A stretch of DNA of 16,869 nt from an uncultured Christensenella sp. GTDB lineage: Bacteria; Bacillota; Clostridia; Christensenellales; UBA3700. Of the stretch, positions 6,946 through 13,615 are shown in pieces. The notes below the pieces were generated by a model, which did no database searches, was not told where the DNA came from, and saw nothing but the letters and a program-made list of their open reading frames with translations. The DNA lies in assembly GCA_910584975.1 (NCBI GenBank), contig CAJUEA010000032.1:1-16869 (forward strand), given 5' to 3'. The position numbers and the translations under genes were made by a program. The first letter of the stretch is position 1, and each line of letters starts with the position of its first letter.

Positions 6946-8370
6946 ATGGAGTTTCTAAACAATTTGGTGCAAGTAATTCGCGATGTACTTTGGGACTATA
7001 TACTATTGTTTTTGTTGCTTGGTGCAGGATTATATTTCACTATCAGATTGAGAGGCGTTCAATTTAGAAAGTTTGGCGAAGGTTTTAAAAACACTTTTAA
7101 AAATTTGAAACTGAATGGCGAAAAAGCAGATAAAAAAGGAATGTCATCTTTTCAATCATTGACCACTGCTCTTGCAGGACAAATTGGCACTGGCAACATT
7201 GTTGGCGTTGCAACTGCTATTGCAACAGGTGGTGCAGGTGCTATATTTTGGATGTGGGTGAGCGGCTTACTTGGAATGGCAACTATTTTTGCAGAAGCTG
7301 TGCTTGCACAAAAATATAAGCATACTGATGAAAATGGTGTTGTCCATGGTGGACCAGTTTATTACATAAAAGCATTTTTCAAAGGCAAATTTGGAAAATT
7401 CTTGGCAGGATTTTTTTCTGTTGCAATCATTTTGGCACTTGGCTTTATGGGCAATATGGTTCAATCAAACAGTATAGGAACATCCTTTCACACAGCATTT
7501 GATGTTATCCCAACTTGGGCAATAGGCATTGTTGTTTCAGTGCTTGCGGGCATAATTTTTCTTGGTGGAGTAAAAAGAATTGCATCTTTCACAGAAAAAG
7601 TTGTTCCTATTATGGCAGGACTTTATATCATTGGTTCCATTGTTGTTATAGGCATAAATTATCAAAACATCGGCACTGCATTTTCTGCAATTTTTGTGCA
7701 TGCATTCAACCCTAACGCGATAATCGGTGGTGTTGCTGGCACAGCGATTGTAAAAGCAATGAGCAAAGGAGTTGCAAGAGGTCTTTTCTCCAATGAGGCA
7801 GGTATGGGGTCAACTCCACACGCTCACGCACTTGCAAAAGTTAATCACCCTTGCGAACAAGGTAGCATTGCAATTATTGGTGTTTTTATTGATACATTTG
7901 TCGTTCTTACACTTTCAGCTTTGGTTATTTTGACTTCTGGCGTTGCAGGAAACACTGCAAATGAAGGCATTTTGACACAACTTGCATTCAGTCAATCTTT
8001 TGCGACCTTTGGCAATTGGGGCAGCAAGTTTGGAGAAATCTTTATTGCTATTTGTTTGTTCTTCTTTGCTTTTTCCACAATTATCAGCTGGTATTTCTTT
8101 GGGGAAACAAATGTCAGATATTTGTTTGGAAACAAAGCAACAAAATTTTATGCTCTGTTTGTTATAGCTTTTGTTATGGTAGGCTCAGTACTAAAAGTTG
8201 ATTTGGTTTGGAACTTGTCAGACATTTTCAATGGTTTGATGGTAATTCCAAACATAATTGGCATTATTGCTCTTTCTAACATAGTTGCAAATCTTGGAAA
8301 AGAATATGATGATATTACAAAAGTGAGAAAAATGAACGAAAAAATTCTTAAACAGCAAAAAATAAAATAA
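6946..8370 (+). CDS. AGCS family alanine/glycine:cation symporter
   Basis: Sodium- or proton-coupled uptake of small neutral amino acids (alanine, glycine) across the cytoplasmic membrane. The 474 residues show the family signatures: GQIGTGNIVGVATAIATGG (78-96), continuing into a GAGAIFWMW helix, and GLFSNEAGMGSTPHAHA (279-295). There are about ten or eleven hydrophobic helices, and the length is usual for AlsT/DagA proteins. The C-terminus is a basic cytoplasmic tail rich in Lys (LKQQKIK). AAGGAGA (6934-6940) sits 5 nt before the ATG and a promoter lies directly upstream. It is probably monocistronic, because a hairpin with a T-run at 8408-8447 precedes the rubrerythrin promoter. Whether alanine, glycine or another residue is preferred cannot be read from the sequence. 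Confidence 0.95.
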   Translation: MEFLNNLVQVIRDVLWDYILLFLLLGAGLYFTIRLRGVQFRKFGEGFKNTFKNLKLNGEKADKKGMSSFQSLTTALAGQIGTGNIVGVATAIATGGAGAIFWMWVSGLLGMATIFAEAVLAQKYKHTDENGVVHGGPVYYIKAFFKGKFGKFLAGFFSVAIILALGFMGNMVQSNSIGTSFHTAFDVIPTWAIGIVVSVLAGIIFLGGVKRIASFTEKVVPIMAGLYIIGSIVVIGINYQNIGTAFSAIFVHAFNPNAIIGGVAGTAIVKAMSKGVARGLFSNEAGMGSTPHAHALAKVNHPCEQGSIAIIGVFIDTFVVLTLSALVILTSGVAGNTANEGILTQLAFSQSFATFGNWGSKFGEIFIAICLFFFAFSTIISWYFFGETNVRYLFGNKATKFYALFVIAFVMVGSVLKVDLVWNLSDIFNGLMVIPNIIGIIALSNIVANLGKEYDDITKVRKMNEKILKQQKIK

Positions 8371-8407
8371 AGTCAGATATAGATTTTAGAATAAAATTTG
8401 AAATTAT

Positions 8408-8447
8408 AAATATGATTATTCATAAATGAGAATGAGCATATTTTTTT
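8408..8447 (+). terminator. AT-rich terminator after the AGCS gene
   Basis: AAATATG (8408-8414) pairs with CATATTT (8437-8443), and an inner ATTC/GAAT can extend the stem. A run of T to 8447 follows. The stem is AT-rich, so termination may be incomplete. Confidence 0.5.
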
Positions 8448-8488
8448 ACAAATTGAATATTTTTTACAATAAATGCACAAAATCAATA

Positions 8489-8517
8489 TTGACAAAACTT
8501 TAAAATTCAATTATAAT
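8489..8517 (+). promoter_or_regulatory. Rubrerythrin promoter
   Basis: TTGACA (8489-8494), a 17-nt spacer and TATAAT (8512-8517) match the sigma-A consensus exactly. Transcription should start near 8524, about 34 nt before the chosen ATG at 8558. Confidence 0.85.
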
Positions 8518-8525
8518 AATTTTAT
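8511..8525 (+). promoter_or_regulatory. Candidate PerR box over the rubrerythrin -10
   Basis: TTATAATAATTTTAT matches the PerR-box consensus TTATAATNATTATAA at 13 of 15 positions and overlaps the -10 hexamer and start-site region, where a repressor would block RNA polymerase. Rubrerythrin-type genes are known PerR targets in clostridia. The AT-rich background and the overlap with TATAAT itself make a chance match possible. Confidence 0.45.
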
Positions 8526-8545
8526 AGTACCAAATTATGGTAAAT

Positions 8546-8552
8546 AAAGGAG
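8546..8552 (+). promoter_or_regulatory. Ribosome-binding site that sets the rubrerythrin start
   Basis: AAAGGAG lies 5 nt before the ATG at 8558. It falls inside the longer open frame that opens at 8537, and the upstream ATG has no Shine-Dalgarno of its own. This supports 8558 as the true start. Confidence 0.85.
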
Positions 8553-8557
8553 TAAAT

Positions 8558-9094
8558 ATGAACAAATATAAAGGAACTCAAACAGAGAAAAATTTAGAGG
8601 CTGCTTTTGCAGGCGAATCACAAGCACGAAACAAATATACTTATTTTGCATCAGCTGCAAAAAAAGAGGGTTATGAGCAAATTGCTGCGATTTTCACAAA
8701 AACTGCTGACAACGAAAAAGAACACGCAAAAATGTGGTTGAAAGAGCTTTGTGGAATTGGCGACACTGCAACTAACCTTCAAGAGGCTGCTGGTGGCGAA
8801 AACTATGAGTGGACAGATATGTACGAAAACTTTGCAAAAACTGCAGAAAAAGAAGGCTTTCCGGAGCTTGCAGAAAAATTCCGTGCTGTTGGCGTAATTG
8901 AAAAACATCACGAAGAAAGATATCGTGCTTTGCTTGAAAATGTTTTGAACAAATGCGTTTTTGAAAAAGCAGAAGAAAAAGTTTGGGAATGCAGAAACTG
9001 TGGACATATTCATCGTGGTAAAACAGCCCCTGACAAATGCCCTACTTGCAATCACCCACAAAGTTATTTTGAAGTTTGCGAAAAAAATTACTAA
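8558..9094 (+). CDS. rbr: Rubrerythrin
   Basis: Non-haem diiron peroxidase that reduces hydrogen peroxide to water in the cytoplasm of anaerobes, with electrons entering through its rubredoxin domain. The 178-residue product has the ferritin-like four-helix bundle with E20, E53-x-x-H56 and E115-x-x-H118 as visible diiron ligand motifs, plus further helix glutamates around E90-E97. The C-terminal rubredoxin-like Fe(Cys)4 site is CRNCG with a later CPTC. Length and order match classical rubrerythrins. The frame is open back to an ATG at 8537, but AAAGGAG (8546-8552) and family alignment starting MNKYKGTQTEKNL support 8558. A consensus promoter with a PerR-box-like overlap suggests peroxide induction. 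The transcript ends at the bidirectional terminator 9115-9147. The gene is monocistronic. Confidence 0.97.
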   Translation: MNKYKGTQTEKNLEAAFAGESQARNKYTYFASAAKKEGYEQIAAIFTKTADNEKEHAKMWLKELCGIGDTATNLQEAAGGENYEWTDMYENFAKTAEKEGFPELAEKFRAVGVIEKHHEERYRALLENVLNKCVFEKAEEKVWECRNCGHIHRGKTAPDKCPTCNHPQSYFEVCEKNY

Positions 9095-9114
9095 TTTAAA
9101 AATGAATAAAACGC

Positions 9115-9147
9115 AAAAAATATCCTCCATGTAAGAGGATATTTTTT
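9115..9147. terminator. Bidirectional terminator between rbr and the unknown operon
   Basis: A perfect 13-bp stem, aaaaaatatcctc (9115-9127) with gaggatatttttt (9135-9147), has a 7-nt loop. Its A/T arms supply U-tracts in both directions. It sits between two converging transcripts and can end both. Confidence 0.9.
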
Positions 9148-9183
9148 ATTTCTTTTTTGTTATTTAATTGGCGCCATTACAAA

Positions 9184-9495
9184 TTATTTTATTTCAGTGA
9201 TAGTAAAAGGATTGCCTTGCATTGGATTGAATTTAGGTTTTGCTTGAAGGGTCACATCCGATGTTCCAGCAGGCACAACAAATTCCGCATCCATTGTGCT
9301 TGATTGCAAGCAAATAAGTGTTTGATTTTCACTTATTTCAATCTCTTTTGTTTCGCCATTTTTAATTGGCATTACCATAAAAAACTTGTCATCAAACTTG
9401 GCGTTGCATTTTGCCTCATCACACTCTACTGAAAGAGTTATCCTTGAGCCACTTTCAATAATACTCCATTTTCTTGTAAATATTAGTTTACGCAT
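9184..9495 (-). CDS. Small beta-rich protein, unknown function
   Basis: I do not recognise this 103-residue protein. It has no signal peptide or membrane helix. Alternating hydrophobic/polar stretches such as RITLSVECD, KEIEISENQTLICLQ and SDVTLQAKPKF suggest a compact all-beta fold. Three cysteines (C25, C30, C62) form no known metal motif. AAAAGGAG lies just upstream of the ATG at 9495, and the gene follows the 326-residue membrane protein by 24 nt, so it is the last gene of the four-gene operon. The terminator at 9115-9147 follows. By position it could be a cytosolic partner of the membrane proteins upstream, but nothing in the sequence proves this. Confidence 0.7.
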   Translation of the reverse strand: MRKLIFTRKWSIIESGSRITLSVECDEAKCNAKFDDKFFMVMPIKNGETKEIEISENQTLICLQSSTMDAEFVVPAGTSDVTLQAKPKFNPMQGNPFTITEIK

Positions 9496-9519
9496 AAAAA
9501 ACTCCTTTTATATTAAATT

Positions 9520-10500
9520 TTAATTTTTATTTTGATCTTTTTCGTCTTCCGATTTATTTTCTTCAAAAATTTGATTTGCATCATCATTTTTCAAATTTTC
9601 CTTGTCAATATCTTCAATATTCTGCTGAACATTATCAGTATTCTGCAAATTATCAAATATATTGTCTGTTTCGCCTTGTGCCCTATCTGCAACATTGTTG
9701 CTTATGTCTTTTATTTCAGACAAATAGTTTGCAACAATGTTTTTGCTCCAATACAAACTATCAACAATAAATGCAGAACTGCATTTTTCTGGATTTGCAA
9801 TCAACGGCACAATCAAATGCGTGCCAGTTATTCCACCCCATGGCAAATGCTTTCTGTATACCAAAATGGTTGAGACAAACACTTGTCTGCCATTTGTAAA
9901 ACATTCGGGAACAGGCAAATTTGCAAAATACATATATTCATTTTTCAAAACATTGTTTTGCTTGTTTGCAAACAAATCTTTTGCAATATTTTTGAGTTCC
10001 AATGGATTTTTGTCGTAATACTCATCCATACTAAAAACGACAACAGCTGGCAGAACTTGATGAATAAACTTTGACGGAGTAAACAATTTTGCGTTTGCTT
10101 GCACAATGCAAGAATAAACAATTTTACCTGTTTTTAAAGTGCTGAAATTGCAAAGTTTTTTTGCTCCAAAAAAATTAGGTTTTGCTATCTTATTTTTTTG
10201 CGAGTCATCATCTTTTGCAAAATTGTTTCTGGTAATATTAATTTCATTTTCGTAATCAATATCATCATCCAACAGCGTAAAAAAATAATGCATCCATCTT
10301 TTTTTCAAATCGGAATCGGCAAAATTATATTGCACATAAAAAATGATAAACAAAATAAGACTGATTGCGCAGATTGCAAGAGAAATATAAAATTTATTCA
10401 TATAATCATTCTTAATGCTTAAAACTGCTGTCACAACTCCAAAAACAAACACCAATGCCACAGCTATTAATGAATAATATAAAACACGATGTTTTCTCAT
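9520..10500 (-). CDS. Two-helix membrane protein with acidic tail, unknown function
   Basis: I do not recognise this 326-residue protein. Two membrane helices lie at about 7-27 and 36-57, forming an N-terminal hairpin with the remainder probably cytoplasmic. The central part (about 110-265) looks like a folded alpha/beta domain. It contains HQVLPAVVVFSMDEYYDKNP (147-166) and a striking HLPWGGITGTHLIVPLI segment (218-234). The last 55 residues are an Asp/Glu/Asn-rich, probably disordered tail ending EDEKDQNKN. GAGGTAAG precedes the ATG. It is the third gene of the operon, 21 nt after the TfoX-like gene and 24 nt before the small beta protein. No catalytic motif is evident. Confidence 0.75.
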   Translation of the reverse strand: MRKHRVLYYSLIAVALVFVFGVVTAVLSIKNDYMNKFYISLAICAISLILFIIFYVQYNFADSDLKKRWMHYFFTLLDDDIDYENEINITRNNFAKDDDSQKNKIAKPNFFGAKKLCNFSTLKTGKIVYSCIVQANAKLFTPSKFIHQVLPAVVVFSMDEYYDKNPLELKNIAKDLFANKQNNVLKNEYMYFANLPVPECFTNGRQVFVSTILVYRKHLPWGGITGTHLIVPLIANPEKCSSAFIVDSLYWSKNIVANYLSEIKDISNNVADRAQGETDNIFDNLQNTDNVQQNIEDIDKENLKNDDANQIFEENKSEDEKDQNKN

Positions 10501-10521
10501 ACTTACCTCAATAAAATGTTT

Positions 10522-10845
10522 TTAATTTGATTTTTTTACACGCTTTTTTGGCACAGGGGTTATTTCTTCCAAAATCCTTATGACTTTGTCAACCAACTCG
10601 CAATTTTCCATATCCAAAATATAATGTGGCCTGCTACCTTTGTAAGGAATACCTTCTTCAGCACCTTGCATAAGACTTTCAATTTCACCCAGTTTTTTGA
10701 TAAACACGCAATTTTCGCATACCAGCAAAACTGGCTTTTCATTCAAGTATACCAAATACTCTCCAAACATTTTTTTGTACCTTATGCTGTAATCTCCTCT
10801 TACTTGCCCACATACAAACTCAATATAATCAACACTTGTCGACAT
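10522..10845 (-). CDS. TfoX/Sxy N-terminal-domain protein
   Basis: This 107-residue protein matches the TfoX N-terminal domain. An amphipathic first helix is followed by the family core KKMFGEYLVYLNEKPVLLV (24-42), then VFIKKLGE (47-54), the hallmark GIPYKGSRPHYILD (65-78), and a closing helix with a basic KKRVKKSN tail. The C-terminal TfoX domain of gammaproteobacterial Sxy/TfoX competence regulators is absent. Stand-alone N-terminal versions are common in Firmicutes and have no established role, so no competence function should be assumed. GGAGTGA precedes the ATG. It lies 80 nt after the 392-residue membrane protein gene and 21 nt before the 326-residue one, within an operon of otherwise unrecognised genes. 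Confidence 0.82.
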   Translation of the reverse strand: MSTSVDYIEFVCGQVRGDYSIRYKKMFGEYLVYLNEKPVLLVCENCVFIKKLGEIESLMQGAEEGIPYKGSRPHYILDMENCELVDKVIRILEEITPVPKKRVKKSN

Positions 10846-10925
10846 ATAATCACTCCTACAAAATTTTATTTTTTCAACTTTGTTATAATTAAGCTTAAAT
10901 CAAAAATATCATTCAAAAATCGCCC

Positions 10926-12104
10926 CTATTTTATCAAATAGCAATCTTTTGCTTTTGTTTTATTTTGATAAAATCTTACTTTATCGCCTTTTTGCAATAT
11001 CACATCACTTATCAAACGCACTTGAGTCTCGCTGTCAAATTGCACGCTCTTGATATCTGTCACGCTATCATCAATAGGTTGCACCCAAACTTGATATAAT
11101 GTATCAATAATATTCACTCTTCTTGCTCCACTGCTCAATTGACTATGCAACATACATCTTGCAACTACTCCTGTTTTTATGTCATAAAACTCGTCAAGCA
11201 AGCTTTTATCCATAGCAAGATACCTTTTGTATTTTCGGCTTTCATAAATTGAAAAACTTATGCAAACTACAATGCAAGATACAAATCCCACAAATCCTAA
11301 GCCAAGAAGTCCAAAGCCCAACTTCGAATATTTTGCAACTCCACCACCAATCAAAATAAGCAAAATACTTACAGCAATAATGCTTAAAATAATTTTTGTT
11401 TTTCTTTTGTCTGCTTTGGAAGAATTTTTATAGGCACTTTTGCCATCCTCAGTCTTTCCACCAAACATATTGGAAGCCAATTCTCCCAAATCTTCAGCAC
11501 CATTAGATTTATATTTCAAAAATGCTATGTTGTTATCATAAATAGTTTTGGCATTGTTGATTTCGTTAATGAGCTGCTCTTCTTCCTCTTGAGTTCTTTG
11601 ATAGTACGACTTTTCATTTGAATCGTTTTGAGAAGAATTATTTTTGTTATTTCTTTTTCGCTTATCATTCATCTCTTTATTTTCTGAAAATATATCTTTC
11701 AATATGCCTCTTACAAAATAAATGCTAACCACAAAGGAAACCAAACCAAAAGCAGCAAAAGCACCAATAATAAACCATACCCAACCTTTCAATGCTCCAA
11801 AAATAAAACATCCCACAAACGCAATGACAGCCAAAACACAAGCTAATCTCATTTTTTTATCTGTTGACATTTTATTTTTTTTGTTTGTATCTTTGTCATC
11901 AAAATTATTGTTATTTGCATTTAAATTATTGCTTTCGCAATTAGTGTTTTCAACATCATTTAGACGCTCATTTTCATGCCCGAAAAAATTTTCTTCTGCC
12001 TTTTTGTCAATCTCACCGCATTGCTCACGCACTACACTTTCAAATATTTCTTCTTGCTCTTTTTTCAAATCTTCATTTGAATTATCAAAATTTTTGATAC
12101 TCAT
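10926..12104 (-). CDS. Four-helix membrane protein with disordered arms, unknown function
   Basis: A 392-residue protein I cannot assign. Residues 1-82 are charged and Asn-rich, probably disordered. Helices lie at about 87-105 and 108-133, then a basic/Asn-rich linker (140-165) and a soluble acidic stretch (170-230), then a second helix pair at about 236-255 and 262-286. The C-terminal 310-392 looks beta-rich and ends QKGDKVRFYQNKTKAKDCYLIK. That ending resembles the GDkV-x-x-Y-x-(N/P)-x-x-(P/A)-x-x-x-x-(I/L) tails of DUF3592-like proteins, but this is a weak pattern match. AAGGTG lies 6 nt before the ATG at 12104 and a perfect promoter at 12159-12187 drives the operon. The internal duplication of helix pairs, and a tail sharing Asn/Asp/Glu bias with the 326-residue protein, are notable. 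Confidence 0.75.
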   Translation of the reverse strand: MSIKNFDNSNEDLKKEQEEIFESVVREQCGEIDKKAEENFFGHENERLNDVENTNCESNNLNANNNNFDDKDTNKKNKMSTDKKMRLACVLAVIAFVGCFIFGALKGWVWFIIGAFAAFGLVSFVVSIYFVRGILKDIFSENKEMNDKRKRNNKNNSSQNDSNEKSYYQRTQEEEEQLINEINNAKTIYDNNIAFLKYKSNGAEDLGELASNMFGGKTEDGKSAYKNSSKADKRKTKIILSIIAVSILLILIGGGVAKYSKLGFGLLGLGFVGFVSCIVVCISFSIYESRKYKRYLAMDKSLLDEFYDIKTGVVARCMLHSQLSSGARRVNIIDTLYQVWVQPIDDSVTDIKSVQFDSETQVRLISDVILQKGDKVRFYQNKTKAKDCYLIK

Positions 12105-12158
12105 AATAGCACCTTCATAAAATAAGATTATCGCTAAAAGCTATGCATTTATTTTTTT

Positions 12159-12187
12159 ATTATATCATTTCTTTAAAATATTGTCAA
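12159..12187 (-). promoter_or_regulatory. Promoter of the four-gene unknown operon
   Basis: On the minus strand TTGACA (12187-12182), a 17-nt spacer and TATAAT (12164-12159) match consensus in both hexamers. The predicted leader is about 50 nt, and no operator-like dyad overlaps the hexamers. This suggests a substantial constitutive level of expression. Confidence 0.85.
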
Positions 12188-12309
12188 ATCGAACTTGTTT
12201 TTCAAAAAATACAATAAACATACAACAAACTTAATCGCAAATTCACAATTTGCCCATTAATTAATCATTTCCACGCAAGCACAATCAGAGTTTTATTATT
12301 TCACAATAT

Positions 12310-12352
12310 AAAAAAGGCTATTTTGTGTGACATAATGAAACGACACAAAATA
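12310..12352 (-). terminator. Second terminator-like hairpin downstream of the EFR1 gene
   Basis: A perfect 10-bp inverted repeat, tattttgtgt (12319-12328) with acacaaaata (12343-12352), has a 14-nt loop. On the minus strand it is followed, after GCC, by six T (12315-12310). It lies about 100 nt past the first EFR1 terminator, so it is a back-up terminator or the 3' end of a separate short transcript. Confidence 0.5.
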
Positions 12353-12440
12353 TCGCATTACATTGTTATTTGTCGGGCTCAACATTGTAACTTAACTCGC
12401 TAAATACCATTTAATACCGATTTTCAATCTGTTTTTACGC

Positions 12441-12464
12441 AAAAACACGGCATATAGCCGTGTT
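12441..12464 (-). terminator. EFR1-gene terminator
   Basis: AACACGGC (12444-12451) pairs with GCCGTGTT (12457-12464) over 8 bp with a 5-nt loop, directly after the stop codon at 12468-12470. The minus-strand U-tract is short (three T, then GCG), so read-through to the second hairpin at 12310-12352 is plausible. Confidence 0.65.
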
Positions 12465-12467
12465 AAA

Positions 12468-13223
12468 TCATTCTCCTATAAAATCCTGTCCAATCTCATT
12501 TTCATTTATATTAGGATTTATGTATCTATCTTTTTTCTTGTGATTTTTGTACAAAATTGCCTTTTGAGGACATCTGTGATAACAACCAAGACAAGCCACA
12601 CATTTGCTGCCAAAAACAATGCTATCCTTAACCAATTTTATATTTTGAACAGGACAAACTCCCACACATTTTTCACATTTTATGCAATCATCTGACACAG
12701 AAAAACTTTGTCCAATTTTGTTCCAATTGTTCAAATTTTTCAAAAAAACTGCTTCTTTTGTTTTCTTTTTGCTTGGCAACACACAGCTGTCATTTTTGAT
12801 GTCTTGAACAATTTTACTCAAACGCTTTTCTGCATTTTTAAGCACAACTTTAATATATGGTACAGGCACGGTAAATGTTGTTGTAAAGTTTTCAGGCATT
12901 TGCAAAAGATAAATACTTTGCAAATTCAAACCAATTTTTGTGCAGTATTCATACATAAAATAATCTGCCCCACCAGACATACCACCAAAGTTTTGCACCA
13001 CAATAAGTTGTTTCATTTTGTCAAGGCGTGGCAACAATTCATAAACATGCTTTGGCATACCAAATGAATAAATTGGAGTAACCAAAATTATCTTGTCAAA
13101 TTCACTGCCTGTCCCCTTATAATTAGGGATATACATCACATCCCCACCAATCTCTTCTTTAATCTTTTTTGCAATATAAAGGCTATTGCCAGTGCCACTG
13201 AAATACAATATACCATTAGCCAT
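12468..13223 (-). CDS. EFR1 family flavodoxin/ferredoxin fusion
   Basis: Cytoplasmic electron-transfer protein of 251 residues joining a flavodoxin-like FMN domain to a two-cluster ferredoxin. The N-terminal fold starts ILYFSGTGNSLYIAKKI (5-21), with SGTGNS as the phosphate loop for FMN, followed by TPIYSFGMPKHV (49-60) and a VVQNFGGMSGGADYF region (75-89). The C-terminus has two 4Fe-4S motifs: C180-x2-C183-x2-C186-x3-C190-P and C208-x2-C211-x2-C214-x3-C218-P. This is the standard EFR1 architecture, common in clostridia. The partners and pathway are not known. GAGGTGAG precedes the ATG and a perfect promoter lies upstream. The gene is monocistronic and ends with TGA just before the terminator at 12441-12464. 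Together with rubrerythrin it points to anaerobic redox metabolism. Confidence 0.93.
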   Translation of the reverse strand: MANGILYFSGTGNSLYIAKKIKEEIGGDVMYIPNYKGTGSEFDKIILVTPIYSFGMPKHVYELLPRLDKMKQLIVVQNFGGMSGGADYFMYEYCTKIGLNLQSIYLLQMPENFTTTFTVPVPYIKVVLKNAEKRLSKIVQDIKNDSCVLPSKKKTKEAVFLKNLNNWNKIGQSFSVSDDCIKCEKCVGVCPVQNIKLVKDSIVFGSKCVACLGCYHRCPQKAILYKNHKKKDRYINPNINENEIGQDFIGE

Positions 13224-13254
13224 TATCTCACCTCAAAATTTATTGGTTATTGCA

Positions 13255-13283
13255 ATTATAACAAATAATCATATAAATGTCAA
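13255..13283 (-). promoter_or_regulatory. Promoter of the EFR1 gene
   Basis: On the minus strand TTGACA (13283-13278), a 17-nt spacer and TATAAT (13260-13255) form a perfect promoter, with an extended -10 TG (TGTTATAAT). The leader is about 25 nt. The repeat cluster begins about 85 bp further upstream and does not overlap it. Confidence 0.85.
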
Positions 13284-13367
13284 TAATTATCACTCTTGGC
13301 ATTAAATAATTCAATCAATCGCTTATAATGACTTAAAAAACAACTTGTTAACATTGCCATTGTTCGT

Positions 13368-13406
13368 GTCATTCTAATTGTAGCGATAGCGAAATCGAAG
13401 AATCTC
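13368..13406 (+). repeat. Repeat unit, diverged single arm
   Basis: The unit runs from GTCATTCTAATTGTAGCG to GAAGAATCTC. The GTCAT start and GAATCTC end are intact, but the middle is diverged (ATAGCGAAATC in place of GAGCGTAGTC). It is followed by CAAACATCGCTTGTG and then directly by the next element. Confidence 0.55.
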
Positions 13407-13427
13407 AAACATCGCTTGTGTTGTTTC

Positions 13428-13581
13428 GTCATTTCGAGCGAATACGGGGTCCCCACAAAATAGCTTTTTTGTAAGGCACAAGGAGAAATCTCAAACTTTG
13501 CGTGCTGACAAATTAAAAATGAAACTTTTTAAATCACTCAACAAGTCAAATCGGAGATCCCTCGACTACGCTCGGGATGAT
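13428..13581. repeat. Dyad repeat element, expanded copy
   Basis: The left arm at 13428-13492 is the expanded unit. GTCATTTCGAGCG is followed by an inserted segment, GAATACGGGGTCCCCACAAA and onwards to GGCACAAGG, before AGAAATCTC resumes. The conserved AAACTTTGCGTGCTGAC follows, then the core ACTCAACAAGTCAAATC and an inverted right arm at 13554-13580 (GAGATCCCTCGACTACGCTC then GGGATGA). This is the most complete expanded element in the window. Confidence 0.75.
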
Positions 13582-13615
13582 AAAAACATAATCCTTTAAT
13601 TATTCTTATTTTTAT

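Larger units (their letters stand above)
12105..12467. other. Intergenic region with promoter and two hairpins
   Basis: These 363 bp hold the promoter of the unknown operon (12159-12187), the EFR1-gene terminator (12441-12464) and a second terminator-like hairpin (12310-12352). The stretch 12190-12300 shows nothing recognisable. The stretch 12353-12440 contains near-duplicate ACATTGT(T/A)A motifs at about 12360-12368 and 12384-12392 but no ORF. Confidence 0.55.

Noticed and set aside
8537..8557. Upstream ATG as the rubrerythrin start
   Set aside because: The ribosome-binding site AAAGGAG lies inside this extension and the family's N-terminus aligns with the ATG at 8558.
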